From IMG/VR virus record IMGVR_UViG_3300021197_001056, positions 1 through 54,908 of that record: a stretch of DNA of 54,908 nt; one strand, given 5' to 3'. Below the pieces are notes generated by a model that saw only the letters and a list, made by a program, of their open reading frames with translations, searched no databases and was not told where the DNA came from. This stretch comes from a virus. How positions within the stretch are numbered: position 1 is the stretch's first letter; the number at the start of each line of letters is the position of its first letter. Shown piece by piece: positions 27,417-38,153 of this stretch. The position numbers and the translations under genes are program-made.

Positions 27417-28420
27417 TGGAGTATTCCGTAGATCAAAGCATTAATGAAGGTGCTGATGAAATATTACAACCTCAAGGTGAGTTATCTAACAACGATTCTG
27501 CTTTAGTAAGATCTGTTTTAGAAACAGACCCTAGCTTTCAACCGTTATTTTTAGATGGCGATAAGGGTCAACAGTCAGAATCATTAAATAATGTCACTAA
27601 ACTTAGCAATCAAGTAAATAATTATAAAACTCATCGAAAGACTAATGCTAATTTATGGGCTAACCAAAATACGCCAAATAAAACGTTAAAAGCAAATGGG
27701 TATTCTATAGGTCTACAGGATGATGACGAAGCCAGATTGATCCTTGGAAGTCACAATAGTAACGCGGCAATGGGATTTGCTAGTAGAGTTGATGAGAACG
27801 GTGAATACTTAGGTTTTGATATTGGTTTTAGTAATCCAGACGGTTCTACTATGTCTTCAAAAGAAGCTAGCGAGTTGTCTAAAAAGTTTTTAGTTGACAC
27901 TGGTAGTGCTAAAAAAATAAATGAATTAAGAAATATGGCGAGTGATTTAGCTAGAAACGGATCGCACGAAAGTTCTTTTGATGACACTATGATCAGAATG
28001 GCTGTTAGCAATGTAGTTAAAGCAGGTAATCAAATATCTCTTATTTACGATCCACTGGTAAAAGATTCTTCGCTTAGAGAAGATTTAATAACATCTGGTT
28101 ATTTATCTAATATTGACTACAGCTCTCTAGGTCTTACAGAGGAACAAATAGAAGTTTTAGACGCTGATGGTGATGGGAAGATCACAGTAAATGATGGGTT
28201 AAGTGAGGCTGATCAAATGTCTATAATAGACAACTTTATAAAAAATCCAGATTTAGAAAGAGAAAGAAATGAATTGATAACAGATTACTACACTCAGTTT
28301 ATTAGACAAGGTTGGGATTCACAACATCAACGGCATGTTAATAAATACAACGCTGCTCTGCAAAGAGTATCAGAGCAAAACAAACCTCAACCAGTAGTAC
28401 AAAAAAGAAGAATAGGGTAA
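27416..28420 (+). CDS. Virion-associated protein with one EF-hand/dockerin-type loop
   Basis: The 334-residue hydrophilic protein has one perfect calcium-loop pattern, D249-x-D251-x-D253-G-x-I256-x-x-x-D260 (DADGDGKITVND), as in EF-hands and dockerins. The rest is polar and helical, with a basic end (QKRRIG). It lies between the repeat-rich protein and the 3213-residue protein and is coupled to the former by TAATG, so it may belong to the set of proteins carried in the virion and ejected. Calcium-dependent folding outside the cell is a sensible guess. No further domain is recognised. Confidence 0.6.
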   Translation: MEYSVDQSINEGADEILQPQGELSNNDSALVRSVLETDPSFQPLFLDGDKGQQSESLNNVTKLSNQVNNYKTHRKTNANLWANQNTPNKTLKANGYSIGLQDDDEARLILGSHNSNAAMGFASRVDENGEYLGFDIGFSNPDGSTMSSKEASELSKKFLVDTGSAKKINELRNMASDLARNGSHESSFDDTMIRMAVSNVVKAGNQISLIYDPLVKDSSLREDLITSGYLSNIDYSSLGLTEEQIEVLDADGDGKITVNDGLSEADQMSIIDNFIKNPDLERERNELITDYYTQFIRQGWDSQHQRHVNKYNAALQRVSEQNKPQPVVQKRRIG

Positions 28421-28458
28421 ACAAATAAAAATAACGGGTAACTAACGAAACAGTAAAC

Positions 28459-31400
28459 ATGCTTGACATTATAAAGGAATACCAGTGGACTAATCCTGAA
28501 ACTGGATTAAAAGAGTTAATTGATGTAAATGTTAACTCAATAGAAGGTAAAAAGTGGTTAGAAAATGAAGGTGTAAATGCCATATTAACAAGCGCAGACA
28601 CTCCTGAAACGGGAAATCAAAGCGGCGATGCAACGGTAGATGCGAGTGCAACGTCAACAACTCCAGCATCAAATCAAGAGGTGGTTCAACCTCAAAACAA
28701 TCAACAAGAAAATACGGGATCAGCATCGGTAGATACTTCTTTGGATTCACAAAATCTAACTGAGGTAGTTAAACCTACTACAAAAGAAATGGATGAGTCG
28801 ACTAGACTCATGACAACTTATAAAAATGAAGATGAAAACTCTGAAGATTTTTATAATAGGATAACACCCCAGGTTACAACTAAAAAACAAAGTGTTGGTG
28901 GCGGACATGGAGCCGCTTATGACATGGAGGTTACTAATACCACTATTAATGGTATAACAAAGACAGATAATAGCTTAGGTGGATCTGCTTCATATTTGGA
29001 TATTAATGGTAATGAAGCTACTGATGATCAAATTAAAACATTTGAAGAGTTGTTTTTACTTAATCAGATACACAGCGAAGCTAACGAAATAAGATCTACA
29101 AAAGCTGGTGACTACTCAGAACTTTCAGATTCTGAAATAATAAATCAGCAAGGTGGAAAGTGGGATATATATAATAAAGAGCAAGAGGTTAGTGATAAAG
29201 TTCAATCAGAAATGAGAACTAACAAGCTAGATTCTAGTTTTGATTATGATTACCAATCTCATTTAGAGTGGGAACAACAGCAGTACGTAGATGGGCTTAC
29301 TAAACATTCAGCAGCTGAAAATGCTAAATTAAACACTCAGTACAATAAAGAGCGTCAAGCTGTAGCAAATGAAATACTACCAGTTATACAAGATCAAATA
29401 CAGCAAAAATATTCTGGACAATTAAAAGAGATTGAAACAGGGTTAGTAGATACTTATAATAAAAGGTTTGACGTTTATCAAAAATCTACCTTAGCTAGTT
29501 ATGAAAAGTTGGCAAAGAAAGCTAAAACTCAAAAAGAGATTGATAAAATAAATAGTGATTACCAAAGAGATTTAAAAGCATGGTGGGATGGGGAGCAACC
29601 AAAGCTTCAAGATGAATATAGCCGTTTAGTAAATGAGACTTATGGCGATGCAATGAAAAAAGATCTTAACTCTGCTCTAAATAATAATGAACAGATTGTA
29701 GCGTTAGACGAGTCTTGGCAAAGTGAGTTTGAGGAAGCTCAAAATAATATTTACGAAAATTACAAAAACAATTACAAACCAGAATCTAAACATTTTTCAG
29801 AAGAAGATTTTGAACGTATTAGCAGAGACTTAGATAAAGCAGGATTTGACGTAGCTAATAGCTCTGAAAAGAAATACATGCTTCAAAAGTACTTATCTAA
29901 TTTAGAAAAAGTTCAAGGTGGTACACCTGAAGATATAGAAGAAATAAAAAACGAGTTCTACGCACATTATTATGACAAGTTGGAAAGTCAACCAATTGTG
30001 GATGCTTCAGGTAAAGTAGTTATTGATGAGAAAACTGGTGAGCCTAAGACTGAGTTGACTCAGTTTGTAATGAAAGACATAGCCACAGCTACGCTGAACA
30101 ACGCTCAAGAGCTTTACGATAAGGAAATAAAGAAGTATAAGGAGATTAGATATGTTGACAAGCGATTAAGAGATGAGCCTGAAATTGTTATAACACCTGA
30201 ACAACAACTGTTTAAAGATAATCCAGGTTTAGAGCAGGCTATGAGATACTCTAGACAAATATTAGACAATCCAGAGAGTGCTCACCCAGCTGGGGCAGTC
30301 AACTTCTTTAGAGGTATGGGTTCTTTAGAGGGACACAAATACATACCGTTTGCTGGAGGTTTAATAGATCTTGGTAATTCGCTAGAAATAAAAGCGTTAG
30401 CTGATAAAGCCGCCGCTGGAGAAACAACTCCTATGGAGGATTCTGCTTTACAAATGTATTTGCTTAAAAATCAATCCGACGCTCAAGTTAGAAAATTATC
30501 TACAGCTTACAACGCTGGTGCTATGTTTGCTGAGTCTGCGCCATTTATGGCTGAAATGGTTATAACTAGTGGAGCTTTTAATACAACCAAACAGGTTGTT
30601 CAACAAGGTGTTAAAAAAGCTTTAACTAAGAGTATAGATAAAGTTGCTGGAACTCAAGTGGCGAAATCCTTACGGTTTAAAAAAGGCACTGGTAAAATGT
30701 TATTTGCCCCAAAAAATAATGCATATAAAGTTGTTGATAACGTTGGTGATGCTATTGGAGGTATATTAGCAACTGTAGCTCAGACAACCGCTAATCCTCA
30801 AAGATATTTGGCTGGTGCTATAGATAATATGACACCAGAAATGGCTTGGGCTTACACCAATAATGCTGATGATTTAATAAGTAAACTAGATCTTGACATC
30901 GCAGTAAAAGGTGAGGGTGACAGCTTTCCTAAAGCGTTTGCTAAATCTTTTGGTACTGCATGGTCTGAGTACGCTACGGAAAGAATGGGTTGGTTAGTAC
31001 CTGGTTTGGGTAAAGCAGGTTTAAAAAAGCTAGGTGTAACTCAAAGTCCTGAGTGGTTAAAAAGAGCTTCTTTAGGTAGATACTTAAGAAAGAATGGGCT
31101 TCATAAAACTGAGGCGATAAAACATTTCATCCAAACCCGTTCGGGTTGGAACGGCGTACTTGGGGAAATGTCTGAAGAATTTATGAACATACCATTATCC
31201 AACCTGATAAACGGTCATGATCTGACTGAGGGATTAGATTGGCCGAGCATTAAAGAGATGGGTATATCTATCTCTGCGGGTGGGCTTGCTTTTGGTGGTG
31301 GTACTATGTTGTATAATAAAGCCGCTGGAAACAAAGCGCCAGGTTATTATATAGACCTTCAAAGGTTCGAAAATGAAAAAGCCGCTATAGCCCATCTTAA

Positions 31401-34400
31401 AAAGATGAAGAAAAACGGCACGTTAAACGAAAATACTGACATAGAAATTACCAATGATTTTCAAGCTTATGACAACGTGTCTAAAGTACTTGAAGAGGCT
31501 GGGTTATCTAATGATATTATAAAAACAGGTGGTAGTGGAGTTAATGCTGGACATATTGCAGCCGCTGAAGTAGAGTTTATGAACGAGCTATCTCAAGAAG
31601 ATCGTAATGAACTTGAATCTATTGATGGTGAAATAAAAAAGTTAGAAGCTGATAAAGGAGATGTTAACCAAAGAGACAACACAGATCATAAAGAAGTACA
31701 TGCTATAAATGAGAATATAAAGAAATTAAACCGTAGAAGAGAATCTATACTAGAACCAGTAAAGGCAAAAGTTAAACAATTTAAAACTGATATTTACGAA
31801 AAGAAGTTAAATAATCTTAGAAAAATATTAGGTGAAGATAAGTATGACGAAGTAGTTACTGAAGCTAATAGTCAAGATGAAGTTAACGCAATGTTAGAGC
31901 AAGCTGTAGCTGAATCTAATGGTTTAACAAAGCAAGGTGATCAATGGGTTAACAATAAAGGTGAAGTAGTTGATATATCAGAAGCAGTTAAAAGCGGTCA
32001 AAATAAGCATGGTGGTTTTTATGTAGATGAGAACACTGGAAAGAAAAAGATATTCATAAATAGAGAAGCTTCATTAGGTGAGTCTGGAAATGTAGATGTT
32101 GGAAGTCACGAGTTTCTTCATTACTTCTTGTCGGAAACTTTACACCATCACCCAGAATTAAAACTAGCTTTTGGTAAAGCTCTACAAAGCCATGTGTTTA
32201 ATATAGACCCTAGACAAATACGTGATACTGGATTTAGAAATAGACTTATTGGTTACCAGAAAAGAGGTGATGTTGTGTCAATGGAAGAAACTCTAAACAT
32301 TCTTTCTGATGCTATGGCTAATGGTACTTATCAACATAACGAAACAGCTTTAACTAAGCTTGGCGATATAATAAGAAGAACCATGTCTAGCTTTGGAGTA
32401 CGCGTTAATTTTGGTAATGGTAGAGATGTATTCAACTTTATAAAAGATTACAATAAAGAATTTGAAAGTGGTAAGCTTAGTAAAGGTATGAAAGCTACCA
32501 TGAAGAAAGGTGTTAAGGTTAGTGGACAGATACAAGATCTAGCTGAGTCGGAACAGAAAAGATTAAAGACAGACGTAAAGGCTTTAAATAAAGGAATTAG
32601 AAAAGTAATTCCTGATTGGCAAGATTTATCTGTCCAAGAAGCTGTTGATGCAAGGATGGTATTCTCGGAGAGTGCGACAAAGAAAACACCTAAAGAATCT
32701 CCGTTGGAAGCTATAAATAAACTTTTACCGAAGAATATAAAAACAAATCAAGACTACCAAGACTTTACTCAAGACCAAAGAGAGTTTCCTAAACTGTACT
32801 CAGAGTTAATGCAACCAGGTGGAGTTATAAATAATTATATTCGATCTAGACAGACTAGCAAAGAAGAGGGCGATAAGATGCTTGATGAAGCTATGATGAG
32901 GTTAATAAATTTCAAACCTGAGAATAAAAGAAAAGATGGATCACCAGTTGGTATAGAAGGTTTTGGAGAGTTTATATTTGCTAATACTAGATTCGCTAAA
33001 CTAGTAGCTAAGAAAAAGCTATTTGAAGAATCTGAAGAGCTTAAAAGAAAAGTTTCTACAGACACCGAGCAAGCTAAACAAATTGCAGATACACCAACAC
33101 CTACTGATCAGGCACCAGCTAAAGGTGATAAAGCCCCGGTTAGAACTAATGTTCTTAAAGTAAGTGGAGTAGAGAGTAAAGCTGAAGATATAAAGAAGAT
33201 GGTTGACATCAAGGAAGGAGAGGACATTGACTTCAAAGGTGTGACTAGTAAGTATAGTGGTAAAGCCGCGGAAATGATATTTGGAGTTCCTGCTAGTAAA
33301 ATAACAGATCCTAAGAAAAACTTAACGTATGCTAAGAAGATAGTTGACGGTATACCAGAGCCTTCCGAAGCTGGTAATATACAAAAGTTTTACACTAGTA
33401 AAGATAACGTAAGAAAGCTTTTGAGAATACTTAAAAATAGTAACGTAACAAGTGAGCAAGCTTATGTTAATAAGATCGGAGAAAGTATTGATGTAGCTAG
33501 GGGTGTTACTGGTAGATCTATAGGTCTTAAAGGTGTTCCATTAAAATACTTTTTTGAACCCGTACTTACAGAGAAAGGTACAAGAGCTAGATCAAAAGGT
33601 TTAACTTCTCAAACACCTTTATGGAGATTGAAACCTAAGTTTAGAGGAAACGTGAGTAACGAGGTTGTCGCTGAGGTACAAAGAGATTTTGGTATAACAC
33701 CTACTGGTCAATTAAATAAATACGATAGAGGTATAGGGCAATTACTAAAAGGTATAGCCAACTACCAGGCTGATCAAACAGTTTTATCGGCTGCTCAAAG
33801 AAACTTAGAAGAAGCAAGAAGTAAAGCTGACGTTGAAGGTAAGAAAGCTATAGGTGAACAAATAGCAAATATAACGGCAGCTCAAAGTAAGTTAGCGTTT
33901 AGTGAGAACTTCTCGGAAGAGCAAGTTAAAGCTGCTGTAATGAATCAGAACGCTGTTGTAAGTACAAGTAAGCTACTTAAAATAGCAGGTTTACCAAATT
34001 ACTTAGCTGATAGAGCGGCTAAGGCAATCATAAAAAGATCTGATGGTAAAGAAGTAAAACACGTTGACTACAACTATATAGTAGCAAGAGAGGCTGGTAA
34101 AGAAGCTAGATCAGATAAAACTATAGGGGAAGAAGTTACTAGAATAACTCAAGCTCTACACAAAATGGATCCAGTATATTCTACCTTATTTAAAATAGGT
34201 ATGTCTAACGGTTGGGGTAAAAGCTTTTTTGGTGTTAACAGTAAGTTTGATGAGCTATCTAAAATACCTAAAGAAGAGTTGGAAGCATTACCTCCATTTC
34301 TTACTAGGTTTATGTATCATGAAAAAGAACTCTTAAACCCTAAGAGGGTAGTGGAAGAGAATGGTGAGATCTATTATATTGTTGGTAATTTAAAAAAGAA

Positions 34401-37400
34401 AGGCGAAAGTAAAAAACTTACTGCGAAAGAATTTTTAGAACTAGATAAACAAAAGTTAGATTTTCTAGAAAAAATGTTCGAAGATATTAAAAAGCATTTA
34501 AAGAAAAATCCTAACGACGCTTGGTTTTTTGCTAGGTGGGTTACTGACGCTAGTAGTAATCAAAGCTCTATATTTAGAACGTCAGCTCCAGTAATTGGAT
34601 TCTACTATAAAGATGGTAAACTACACTACAATGTTAAGTTAAGAGAAGAACATAGTACACCTCAAAATAATATTGGTACAATGTTCTTAGGCGCTGCGAT
34701 AAACGGTGAGTCAATATCGGATGTCGGCAAAGTGGCTAGAGCTTCTTTTGTTCAACTTTCTCTTACTCATGAACATGATGATATGCTTAAAGCCATTAAA
34801 GATAAGGATGGTAATATTATAAGGCAAAGCTTGGAGGCTAATATGCCTGATGAATATTGGAGCGAAGTTGTACCAAATATTCTTAATGGTAACTTGGATT
34901 GGTTAGATCTTGGTATGGCTGCTATGATTAGATATGCTAGAGCTGGGGTTAACTTAAATGAGTATATCGTACCTGGTTTAGGTAAGACTATAACGGAGTA
35001 TTTTGGGGTTGGAGTTGATATGTCTAAGTTAAACCCTAAGCAAGTTGAAGCTTTAGTTGAGATTCAAAATGATTTAATATCAGATATATTAACAGGTAAG
35101 ATAACTAGAAAAGTAGCTTCAGATCATATAGAAGCTTCAAGAAAATTAGATTTCAAGTCTAGTAAAGATGATATTAAAGCTTTAAAGAATTACAAGGTAG
35201 CTAAAGATAAGATAAGCGCTAGCATGAACGGTAAAACTAGAGGTATGTCTACGTTTGACTTTGACGAAACTCTTATTATAGGTGGTGATAATTTTGTGAT
35301 TGCTACCGATCCAGATACTGGACACGAAGTTAAAATAAGCTCTGAGCAATGGCCGGTTCAAGGACCTGAATTAGCCGCAGCAGGGTATAAGTTTGATTTC
35401 TCTGATTTTGCTAATGTGCGTGGTGGAAAGGAAGGACCATTACTTCAAAAGATGAAGAATCAAATAGAGAAGTATGGACCTAACAACGTATTTATATTAA
35501 CAGCTAGACAGCAAGCTTCGGCTGTGCCTATCCATAGATGGTTAAAGTCTAAAGGTATAAATATACCCTTGAGAAATATAACAGGTCTAGGTAAGAGCGA
35601 AGGATCTGCTAAAGCAGATTGGATGTTACAAAAGTATGCTGAAGGATATAACGACATGTACTTTGTTGATGATGCAATGTCTAACGTTAAAGCTGTTAAA
35701 GATGTACTAGATCAATTAGATATTAAATCTAAGGTTGTACAAGCTAAGATTAATTTTAGTGAAAGTGGTAGTGATACGTTTAACGAAATGTTAGATAGAA
35801 ATACTGGCGTACCTAAAGAGAAGATATTTTCTGATGCTCAAGCTAGATTAAGAGGTAAGAAAGCTGGAGGATTTAGATTTTTTGTTCCACCATCTGCTGA
35901 GGATTTTAAAGGTTTACTATACAACTTTTTAGGTAAAGGCAAACAAGGAGACGCTGACATGGCTTTCTTTAAAGAGCATTTGTTAGATCCATTTGCTAAA
36001 GGAATTCGTGATATAAATTCCACTAAGCAAAGAACATCTGAAGAGTATAAGGAACTTAGAAAGAAGATGCCTGAAGTAGCTAAGCGTTTAAATAAAAAAA
36101 TACCTAACTCTGACTACAGTGTTGGTGACGCTATGAGGGTGTATCTCTGGAGTAATAATGGAATAGAAATACCAGGTATCTCAGAGCAAGAGGTTTCATT
36201 TTTATCTGATCACATCAATGGAGATGGTAAACTAAAATCTTTTGCAGACGCTTTAGGTAAAATATCTAGATCTAAAAACGGTTATGTTAAGCCTGGTGAA
36301 AATTGGGTTGTTGGTAGTATAGCCTCTGATCTACATGAACAGACTAGCGAGGTGAATAGAGCTGAGTTATTATCTGAGTGGAAAGCTAATAGAGATATTA
36401 TATTCTCTCCTGAGAATATGAATAAAATAGAAGCCGTTTACGGTACAGACTTTAGAGATGCTCTAGAGAACATGCTAGAGCGTATGGAGACTGGTAGTAA
36501 CAGGACTACTGGTAAAAAAGATAAAGTTGTTAATAGTTTTATGGACTGGATAAATGGATCTGTAGGTGCTGTTATGTTCTTCAATACTAGGTCAGCAGTA
36601 CTACAAACTTTATCCATGGTTAACTTTATAAACTGGGGAGATAATAATATATTTCAAGCTGGTAAGGCTTTTGCTAACCAACCTCAATATTGGAAAGACT
36701 TTCTAACTCTGTTCAACTCAGATATGTTAAAGCAACGTAGAGCTGGTATGGCTATTGATGTTAACTTAGCTGAACTTAGTAACGCTGTTTCCAAGGCTAG
36801 TGGTAAAGAAAAAGCTAAAGCAGCTATTAGGTATTTACTTCAAATTGGTTTTACACCTACACAGATTGCGGATAGTTTTGCTATAGCAGCTGGTGGTTCT
36901 ACGTTTTATAGAAATAGAACAAACAAGTATATTAAAGAGGGATTGAGTCAAAAGGAAGCTGAAACTAAAGCTTTTGATGACTTTCAAGAGATAGCAGAGG
37001 AAACACAACAATCTTCTAGGCCTGATCTCATATCTCAACAACAGGCTGGTGCATTAGGTAGATTAGTGTTAGCATGGCAAAATACTCCAATGCAGTATAC
37101 TAGATTAACTAAGAAAGCAATATCAGATTTAGTTAACGGTAGAGGTGACTGGAAGCAAAACGTTTCAAGAATACTATACTACGGTGCAGCGCAAAATATT
37201 ATATTCGGTAGTTTGCAAACTGGCTTAGCTTTCTTAATGTTCGGTGGAGATGAAGATGAAGAGAAGACTAAAACTAAGACAACTCGTGTAGCTAATGGAG
37301 CTTTAGATACCTTACTAAGAGGTACGGGTGTTTATGGTGCTATGGCTTCTACTCTTAAGAACGTGATTATGAAATACGCTGACGAGAGAAAAAAGCCTTA

Positions 37401-38100
37401 CGGTAAAAGAGAGTTATCTAAAGTAGGCATCGAGGCTATGCAGTTATCTCCACCTATTGGTAGTAAAATTAGAAAGATTATGTCAGCTATCTATAGCTAT
37501 GAGTATAATTTGGGTGTACCAGAAAAAATAGGATGGAATATAAATAACCCTATACTAAATGTTATTAGTAGTGCTGTTGAAGCCGTAACTAACGTCCCAC
37601 TAGATAGAGGTGTTAGGAAAGCTCAAAATTTAGACGAAGCTATAAATGGTAATCACGAAATGTGGAAACGTGTAGCTTTGTTCTTAGGTTGGGATAAGTG
37701 GGGTTTAAGTATTAAAAATGAAGAGTTAGAAGAAGCAAAAGCAGAGGTTAAAGAAGAGAGAGCTGAAAAGAAAAAGAAAGAGAATGAAGCTAAGAAAGAA
37801 GAAAAGAAGAGGTTAAAAGAAGAAGAAAACGAAAAAGAAAAGAAAGAGAAGGAAGCTCAAGGTATCAAAGAGGTAAGATGTTCTGGTATTAAATCAAATG
37901 GTAAAAGATGTAGTATAAAAATAGAGACTAAAGAAAAAAAAGTTTTATGTGGTTATCATAAAACATATAAAGAAGGTGAAGCTAGTGATAGAGACGGTGA
38001 TGGGGTTAAAGAATATAGATGTACTGGCACAACTGGATCAGGTAAAAGGTGTAAGAATAGAACAGAAAGAACAAACAAGAAATGTTACGCACACCAGTAA
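28459..38100 (+). CDS. Giant multidomain virion (ejection) protein with zincin, HAD-like and zinc-knuckle motifs
   Basis: The 3213-residue protein runs, in order: an acidic low-complexity head; coiled coils (about 250-560); Gly/Ala-rich hydrophobic stretches (about 690-790 and 934-955); HEFLH at 1217-1221 after VDVGS, as in zinc peptidases; and a HAD-fold region with DFDET (2267-2271), ILTAR (Thr2348), a Lys in GSAKADW and FVDDAMSN (2402-2409). A helical region with hydrophobic parts lies at about 2695-2930. The end is a Lys/Glu-rich stretch followed by two copies of C-x9-C-x(10-12)-C-x2-H (from Cys3141 and Cys3188). Size and position match the giant proteins that podoviruses eject with their DNA. 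I saw no RNA-polymerase signature. The HAD and HExxH motifs are clear; the biochemical roles are inference. Confidence 0.75.
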   Translation: MLDIIKEYQWTNPETGLKELIDVNVNSIEGKKWLENEGVNAILTSADTPETGNQSGDATVDASATSTTPASNQEVVQPQNNQQENTGSASVDTSLDSQNLTEVVKPTTKEMDESTRLMTTYKNEDENSEDFYNRITPQVTTKKQSVGGGHGAAYDMEVTNTTINGITKTDNSLGGSASYLDINGNEATDDQIKTFEELFLLNQIHSEANEIRSTKAGDYSELSDSEIINQQGGKWDIYNKEQEVSDKVQSEMRTNKLDSSFDYDYQSHLEWEQQQYVDGLTKHSAAENAKLNTQYNKERQAVANEILPVIQDQIQQKYSGQLKEIETGLVDTYNKRFDVYQKSTLASYEKLAKKAKTQKEIDKINSDYQRDLKAWWDGEQPKLQDEYSRLVNETYGDAMKKDLNSALNNNEQIVALDESWQSEFEEAQNNIYENYKNNYKPESKHFSEEDFERISRDLDKAGFDVANSSEKKYMLQKYLSNLEKVQGGTPEDIEEIKNEFYAHYYDKLESQPIVDASGKVVIDEKTGEPKTELTQFVMKDIATATLNNAQELYDKEIKKYKEIRYVDKRLRDEPEIVITPEQQLFKDNPGLEQAMRYSRQILDNPESAHPAGAVNFFRGMGSLEGHKYIPFAGGLIDLGNSLEIKALADKAAAGETTPMEDSALQMYLLKNQSDAQVRKLSTAYNAGAMFAESAPFMAEMVITSGAFNTTKQVVQQGVKKALTKSIDKVAGTQVAKSLRFKKGTGKMLFAPKNNAYKVVDNVGDAIGGILATVAQTTANPQRYLAGAIDNMTPEMAWAYTNNADDLISKLDLDIAVKGEGDSFPKAFAKSFGTAWSEYATERMGWLVPGLGKAGLKKLGVTQSPEWLKRASLGRYLRKNGLHKTEAIKHFIQTRSGWNGVLGEMSEEFMNIPLSNLINGHDLTEGLDWPSIKEMGISISAGGLAFGGGTMLYNKAAGNKAPGYYIDLQRFENEKAAIAHLKKMKKNGTLNENTDIEITNDFQAYDNVSKVLEEAGLSNDIIKTGGSGVNAGHIAAAEVEFMNELSQEDRNELESIDGEIKKLEADKGDVNQRDNTDHKEVHAINENIKKLNRRRESILEPVKAKVKQFKTDIYEKKLNNLRKILGEDKYDEVVTEANSQDEVNAMLEQAVAESNGLTKQGDQWVNNKGEVVDISEAVKSGQNKHGGFYVDENTGKKKIFINREASLGESGNVDVGSHEFLHYFLSETLHHHPELKLAFGKALQSHVFNIDPRQIRDTGFRNRLIGYQKRGDVVSMEETLNILSDAMANGTYQHNETALTKLGDIIRRTMSSFGVRVNFGNGRDVFNFIKDYNKEFESGKLSKGMKATMKKGVKVSGQIQDLAESEQKRLKTDVKALNKGIRKVIPDWQDLSVQEAVDARMVFSESATKKTPKESPLEAINKLLPKNIKTNQDYQDFTQDQREFPKLYSELMQPGGVINNYIRSRQTSKEEGDKMLDEAMMRLINFKPENKRKDGSPVGIEGFGEFIFANTRFAKLVAKKKLFEESEELKRKVSTDTEQAKQIADTPTPTDQAPAKGDKAPVRTNVLKVSGVESKAEDIKKMVDIKEGEDIDFKGVTSKYSGKAAEMIFGVPASKITDPKKNLTYAKKIVDGIPEPSEAGNIQKFYTSKDNVRKLLRILKNSNVTSEQAYVNKIGESIDVARGVTGRSIGLKGVPLKYFFEPVLTEKGTRARSKGLTSQTPLWRLKPKFRGNVSNEVVAEVQRDFGITPTGQLNKYDRGIGQLLKGIANYQADQTVLSAAQRNLEEARSKADVEGKKAIGEQIANITAAQSKLAFSENFSEEQVKAAVMNQNAVVSTSKLLKIAGLPNYLADRAAKAIIKRSDGKEVKHVDYNYIVAREAGKEARSDKTIGEEVTRITQALHKMDPVYSTLFKIGMSNGWGKSFFGVNSKFDELSKIPKEELEALPPFLTRFMYHEKELLNPKRVVEENGEIYYIVGNLKKKGESKKLTAKEFLELDKQKLDFLEKMFEDIKKHLKKNPNDAWFFARWVTDASSNQSSIFRTSAPVIGFYYKDGKLHYNVKLREEHSTPQNNIGTMFLGAAINGESISDVGKVARASFVQLSLTHEHDDMLKAIKDKDGNIIRQSLEANMPDEYWSEVVPNILNGNLDWLDLGMAAMIRYARAGVNLNEYIVPGLGKTITEYFGVGVDMSKLNPKQVEALVEIQNDLISDILTGKITRKVASDHIEASRKLDFKSSKDDIKALKNYKVAKDKISASMNGKTRGMSTFDFDETLIIGGDNFVIATDPDTGHEVKISSEQWPVQGPELAAAGYKFDFSDFANVRGGKEGPLLQKMKNQIEKYGPNNVFILTARQQASAVPIHRWLKSKGINIPLRNITGLGKSEGSAKADWMLQKYAEGYNDMYFVDDAMSNVKAVKDVLDQLDIKSKVVQAKINFSESGSDTFNEMLDRNTGVPKEKIFSDAQARLRGKKAGGFRFFVPPSAEDFKGLLYNFLGKGKQGDADMAFFKEHLLDPFAKGIRDINSTKQRTSEEYKELRKKMPEVAKRLNKKIPNSDYSVGDAMRVYLWSNNGIEIPGISEQEVSFLSDHINGDGKLKSFADALGKISRSKNGYVKPGENWVVGSIASDLHEQTSEVNRAELLSEWKANRDIIFSPENMNKIEAVYGTDFRDALENMLERMETGSNRTTGKKDKVVNSFMDWINGSVGAVMFFNTRSAVLQTLSMVNFINWGDNNIFQAGKAFANQPQYWKDFLTLFNSDMLKQRRAGMAIDVNLAELSNAVSKASGKEKAKAAIRYLLQIGFTPTQIADSFAIAAGGSTFYRNRTNKYIKEGLSQKEAETKAFDDFQEIAEETQQSSRPDLISQQQAGALGRLVLAWQNTPMQYTRLTKKAISDLVNGRGDWKQNVSRILYYGAAQNIIFGSLQTGLAFLMFGGDEDEEKTKTKTTRVANGALDTLLRGTGVYGAMASTLKNVIMKYADERKKPYGKRELSKVGIEAMQLSPPIGSKIRKIMSAIYSYEYNLGVPEKIGWNINNPILNVISSAVEAVTNVPLDRGVRKAQNLDEAINGNHEMWKRVALFLGWDKWGLSIKNEELEEAKAEVKEERAEKKKKENEAKKEEKKRLKEEENEKEKKEKEAQGIKEVRCSGIKSNGKRCSIKIETKEKKVLCGYHKTYKEGEASDRDGDGVKEYRCTGTTGSGKRCKNRTERTNKKCYAHQ

Positions 38101-38153
38101 ACTGTTTGTGTAGTGTGTAATATTATAATATAGACAATTAATAAATAAATATT

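Noticed and set aside
31124-31155. Hairpin CCAAACCCG-TTC-GGGTTGG inside the giant gene
   Set aside because: One bulge, no T run after it, and it encodes a normal in-frame segment. It is unlikely to terminate transcription.
35250-35290. DFDET motif considered as an RNA-polymerase catalytic Asp triad
   Set aside because: The downstream ILTAR, Lys and FVDD motifs fit a HAD phosphatase fold. No other polymerase motif was found.
38101-38153. Near-palindrome AATATTATAATAT after the giant gene, considered as terminator or operator
   Set aside because: All A/T, short and within a generally A/T leader. Such palindromes are expected by chance in this composition.
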